Part shown: one piece after another, positions 31,767 to 34,492 of the stretch | Position numbering within the stretch: the first letter of the stretch is position 1 | How the letters are laid out: each line of letters starts with the position of its first letter | From: Bacillota bacterium | GTDB taxonomy: Bacteria; Bacillota; UBA4882; UBA10575 | NCBI GenBank assembly: GCA_012735135.1 | Contig: JAAYHY010000157.1 | Coordinates: 1 to 34,492, forward strand | DNA length: 34,492 nucleotides | Direction of reading: 5' to 3' | Position numbers and translations under genes: made by a program | The notes under the pieces: model-generated | The model's database searches: none | What the model was told of the DNA's origin: nothing | Seen by the model: the letters and a program-made list of their open reading frames with translations, nothing else

Positions 31767-33650
31767 TTATTTCCTTTTCTCACCCCCAGCCAGCGTTAAA
31801 GGACGATTGGTCACCGTCCGGAAGATTCCTTCCGCGGTTAAGCCGTAGAGGTCATGGAGATCAGGAATGGTTCCCGTCTCAATAAAATGGTCTGGATAGC
31901 CCAACCGGGAAATCTGCACCTTCCGGAGGCCGGCTTCAGCCAGAAGCTCCAGTACCGCACTGCCGAAACCACCGGTTAACACATGGTCTTCCACGGTAAT
32001 CAAATGAGGAACCCGCCGGGCCCAATGGAGAATGGTCTTCCGGTCCAAAGGTTTTACAAAACGGGCGTTAATCACGGCACAATTGATCCCCGCTTTGCAT
32101 AAGAGATCAGCCGCTTCAACCGCAGTTTGCACCATCGGCCCGAGGGCAAGAATGGCAGCCTGTTCTCCCGGCCGTACCACCTCCGCTTCCCCTGGCCCAA
32201 AGGGGTCCACCGTGGCCAGCACACCCGTTCCTTGCCCACGGGGATAACGGATCGCCACCGGTTTGTCCATTTTTAAAGCTAACATGAGCATTTGGCGGAG
32301 TTCATTTTCATCTTTGGGAACCATAATCGTTAGCCCTGGAATCATCCGGAGGTAAGCAAGGTCAAAGACTCCATGATGGGTTGGCCCATCTTCCCCGACC
32401 ACTCCGGCGCGGTCGATGGCGAAGACAACCGGAAGCTCCTGAAGGCAAACATCATGGATGATTTGGTCAAAGGCCCGTTGCAGAAAGGTAGAATAAATCG
32501 CCACCACCGGCTTCATCCCGGCGCGGGCCAAACCCCCGGCCATGGTCACGGCATGGGCTTCCGCAATCCCCACATCAAAGAAGCGTTCCGGATAGGTCTC
32601 CGCAAAACTTTTCAGGCCGGTGCCTTCGGTCATCGCCGCAGTGATGGCCACAATCCGTTCATCCAGGGCGGCCAGTTCCGTTAAGGTTGTGCCAAAGACC
32701 TGGGTATAAGTGGGCGGACCGGAGACTGTTGGTAATTCCCCCGTCTTAACATGGAAACCGGGAACGCCATGATATTTGCTGGGATTCTCCTCCGCCGGCG
32801 GATAGCCGTAGCCTTTTTTGGTCAAGACATGAATGAGAATCGGTCCCTGGTGCCTGGTGGCCTCCGCCAAAGTTTTGGTTAATTGCCGCAAGTTATGCCC
32901 GTCCACCGGGCCGACATAAGTAAAACCCAGTTCCTCAAAGAGAATCCCCGGAATCACTAAATACTTTAAGCTATCCTTGATTTTATCAAGGTACCGGAAA
33001 GTGACCGCGCCCACTTTGGGAATCCGCTGAATAAACTGTTCCAGATCGGCTTTTATTTTATAAAAAGTAGGGTTGATCCGCGCCCGGCTTAAATAGGTGG
33101 AAAGGGCCCCCACATTGGGCGCAATGGACATCTCATTGTCGTTCAGGACCACGATCAGATTGGTTTTTAAGTGTCCCGCATTGTTTAAAGCTTCAAAGGC
33201 TAATCCGCCGGTGAGGGAACCATCGCCAATCACGGAGATTACTTTATATTGCTCCCCCAACAAGTCCCTGGCTTTCGCCAAGCCAAGGCCAACGGAGATG
33301 GAAGTGCTGCTGTGACCGGTCGCAAAGATATCATGGGGGCTTTCATCCGGTTTGGGAAATCCGCTTAAGCCCCCCATTTCCCGTAATTTACTAAACTTAT
33401 CCAACCGGCCGGTGAGAATCTTATGGACATAGGACTGATGACCCACATCCCAGATTATTTTATCATAAGGACTGTCAAATACTTTGTGGAGGGCCAAAGT
33501 AAGCTCGACGACTCCCAAGTTTGGCGCCAGATGCCCCCCTTGCCTGGCGATGGTGTTAATCAAAAGCGTCCGGATCTCTTGGGCAAGAGCTTCTAATTGA
33601 GGAAAGGATAATTTTTTCAAGTCCTCAGGTAGTTTTAGATCGGCAAGCAT
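31767..33650 (-). CDS. dxs: 1-Deoxy-D-xylulose-5-phosphate synthase
   Basis: The 627-residue thiamine-diphosphate enzyme joins pyruvate and glyceraldehyde-3-phosphate, the first step of the MEP isoprenoid pathway. It has H-x-x-Y-V-H-K near 71-77, the ThDP/Mg motif G142-D-G144 ending at N170-D-N172, and D-R-A-G-V-V-G-E-D-G-P-T-H-H-G in the pyrimidine domain. A transketolase C-terminal domain closes the protein. The length is normal. ATG at 33650 has GAGTGGGG about 10 nt upstream, a weak site. It follows the membrane-protein gene by 19 nt. Confidence 0.97.
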   Translation of the reverse strand: MLADLKLPEDLKKLSFPQLEALAQEIRTLLINTIARQGGHLAPNLGVVELTLALHKVFDSPYDKIIWDVGHQSYVHKILTGRLDKFSKLREMGGLSGFPKPDESPHDIFATGHSSTSISVGLGLAKARDLLGEQYKVISVIGDGSLTGGLAFEALNNAGHLKTNLIVVLNDNEMSIAPNVGALSTYLSRARINPTFYKIKADLEQFIQRIPKVGAVTFRYLDKIKDSLKYLVIPGILFEELGFTYVGPVDGHNLRQLTKTLAEATRHQGPILIHVLTKKGYGYPPAEENPSKYHGVPGFHVKTGELPTVSGPPTYTQVFGTTLTELAALDERIVAITAAMTEGTGLKSFAETYPERFFDVGIAEAHAVTMAGGLARAGMKPVVAIYSTFLQRAFDQIIHDVCLQELPVVFAIDRAGVVGEDGPTHHGVFDLAYLRMIPGLTIMVPKDENELRQMLMLALKMDKPVAIRYPRGQGTGVLATVDPFGPGEAEVVRPGEQAAILALGPMVQTAVEAADLLCKAGINCAVINARFVKPLDRKTILHWARRVPHLITVEDHVLTGGFGSAVLELLAEAGLRKVQISRLGYPDHFIETGTIPDLHDLYGLTAEGIFRTVTNRPLTLAGGEKRK

Positions 33651-33669
33651 TTACAGAATACCCCACTCT

Positions 33670-34254
33670 TTATCTTTCACTTTTGATCTTTGCTTTTTTA
33701 TTCTTCCCTTGTTCTTTCCGCCGGCCGCTCAGAACTTCAATTTTTTCAAGGATAAAAGCAACTTTCAACAAGATCAAGGAGGATTTTTTGAGCGCCAAGG
33801 ATTTGCCGGCGGCTTTTCCCCCGACGGTTAGGGCGGAGATCAAACCCACCACAACGAGGGAGATTAAATCCCGATACGAAGTTAAATTATAGTTAACGGC
33901 AAAATCAATCACCAAAGCGGCGCTGATGGAGCCGCTCACCGTTCCGCAGATGTCTCCGACCACATCATTACAGAAATTGGCCACCTGATCGGCTTTACGC
34001 ACCAACTCAATGGCCCTTTTGGCACCGGCCACACGATCTCTGGCCATGGCGTGAAAGGGTTTTTCGGAAGCAGCGGTCGTTGCCGTCCCGATCACATCAA
34101 AAACAATCCCCAAAAAAACTACGAGCAGAAGAACCAAGACCGATACCCAATAGACGGTCCCGGTATGGGTTAACTGAAATAAAAGGGAAATGGAAATAGA
34201 CAAAAAAAAAGTCAGAACCCCGACTCGAAAAGCCCGTTGCGAATTGCCAGCCAA
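33670..34254 (-). CDS. Predicted integral membrane protein, DUF21/CNNM-like resemblance
   Basis: The 194-residue product has hydrophobic segments at about 9-27, 34-55, 105-120 and 130-150, and a basic, lysine-rich C-terminal tail. The stretch with E-K-P-F-H, R-V-A-G-A-K-R-A-I-E-L-V-R-K-A-D-Q-V-A-N-F between spans recalls the cytoplasmic side of CNNM/CorB-type proteins, but this is not secure. The start is TTG at 34254 with GGAGGAG about 6 nt upstream. It precedes dxs by 19 nt and is likely cotranscribed, suggesting only a chromosomal association. Confidence 0.75.
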   Translation of the reverse strand: MAGNSQRAFRVGVLTFFLSISISLLFQLTHTGTVYWVSVLVLLLVVFLGIVFDVIGTATTAASEKPFHAMARDRVAGAKRAIELVRKADQVANFCNDVVGDICGTVSGSISAALVIDFAVNYNLTSYRDLISLVVVGLISALTVGGKAAGKSLALKKSSLILLKVAFILEKIEVLSGRRKEQGKNKKAKIKSER

Positions 34255-34275
34255 AAAAACTCCTCCACCTGAGCA

Positions 34276-34425
34276 CTATGTATTCAGAAGATGGTCAATT
34301 ATTGAGTAAACATTGTGGCTTAAGGTCCAGTAGGTTTTCCCGGCGCCCTCCGGAATGTCACCATCCCGGCGGTTTCCCTTTATGAACACCTTACCGCGTC
34401 GCCGTCGGTAAAACTGGATCACCAC
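34276..34425 (-). CDS. Doubtful 49-codon ORF
   Basis: GTG at 34425 to TAG at 34278 gives 49 residues with a basic start (Y-R-R-R-R-G-K) and a C-terminal N-V-Y-S-I-I-D-H-L-L-N. No ribosome binding site is evident and a stop codon lies directly upstream in frame. It may be chance, or the decayed end of a gene beyond the right edge. Confidence 0.2.
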   Translation of the reverse strand: MVIQFYRRRRGKVFIKGNRRDGDIPEGAGKTYWTLSHNVYSIIDHLLNT

Positions 34426-34492
34426 TTAGTCCACACCGCAATCCCCAATAATTGTCCCCATGGGAATAGCCTAGGAGTTTTCCTCAACGGAA

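Noticed and set aside
1-34492. Mobile elements, CRISPR arrays, tRNA and rRNA genes
   Set aside because: No transposase, integrase, Cas gene, direct repeat array, tRNA cloverleaf or rRNA stretch was recognised.

Overview
The window comes from a chromosome of an endospore-forming member of the Bacillota. Support for this includes ytfI/ytfJ sporulation-type genes, the rimP-nusA-ylxR-ylxQ-infB-rbfA-nrnA-truB-ribF block, an rnhB-ylqG-ylqH-like cluster, a yloA(rqcH)/yloB-like pair, strong AGGAGG-type ribosome binding sites and frequent TTG start codons. A meso-diaminopimelate dehydrogenase of about 300 residues recalls Symbiobacterium-like and other deep-branching lineages. The species cannot be named from sequence reading alone. 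No tRNA, rRNA, CRISPR array, insertion sequence or prophage was seen, so this is mainly ordinary core chromosome with a few unusual genes and leaders between conserved blocks.

Left part (1-10.3 kb): the 5' end of a membrane-anchored SpoIVFA/M23-like gene runs off the left edge. Next come a 1052-residue glycoside-hydrolase-like protein without a signal peptide, a small [4Fe-4S] ferredoxin overlapping its 3' end, a stand-alone CheY-like response regulator, the ytfJ and ytfI sporulation pair, and a Ca2+ P-type ATPase. The ATPase is divergent from rqcH, which encodes the ribosome quality-control factor.

Middle part (10.3-19.4 kb, nearly all minus strand): an argS operon carries a lipoprotein with an HEIGH zinc-protease motif and an orphan TRAP-type binding protein. 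After it come yraN-comM (1-nt overlap), then rnhB, a FliK-C-like gene and an FlhB-C-like gene in one tightly packed unit, then ddh. The rnhB leader contains two mutually exclusive inverted repeats.

Right part (19.5-34.5 kb): a PHP-family phosphatase gene converges on and overlaps ribF. The long translation operon then reads on the minus strand from a clear promoter at about 29.05 kb, through a terminator-like leader hairpin, rimP, nusA, rnpM(ylxR), ylxQ, infB, rbfA, nrnA, truB and ribF. Several of these genes overlap by 1-8 nt. Upstream lie a small unknown protein, an ApbE flavin transferase and an HD-GYP protein. A 324-bp gap follows, with a possible 13-codon leader ORF, and then dxs with an upstream integral membrane protein gene.

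No complete new multi-gene system was recognised. The best leads are the HEIGH lipoprotein/DctP pair behind argS, the cytoplasmic hydrolase-like protein, the rnhB leader switch, the ribF reading frame running through a terminator, and the FliK-C/FlhB-C-like pair.
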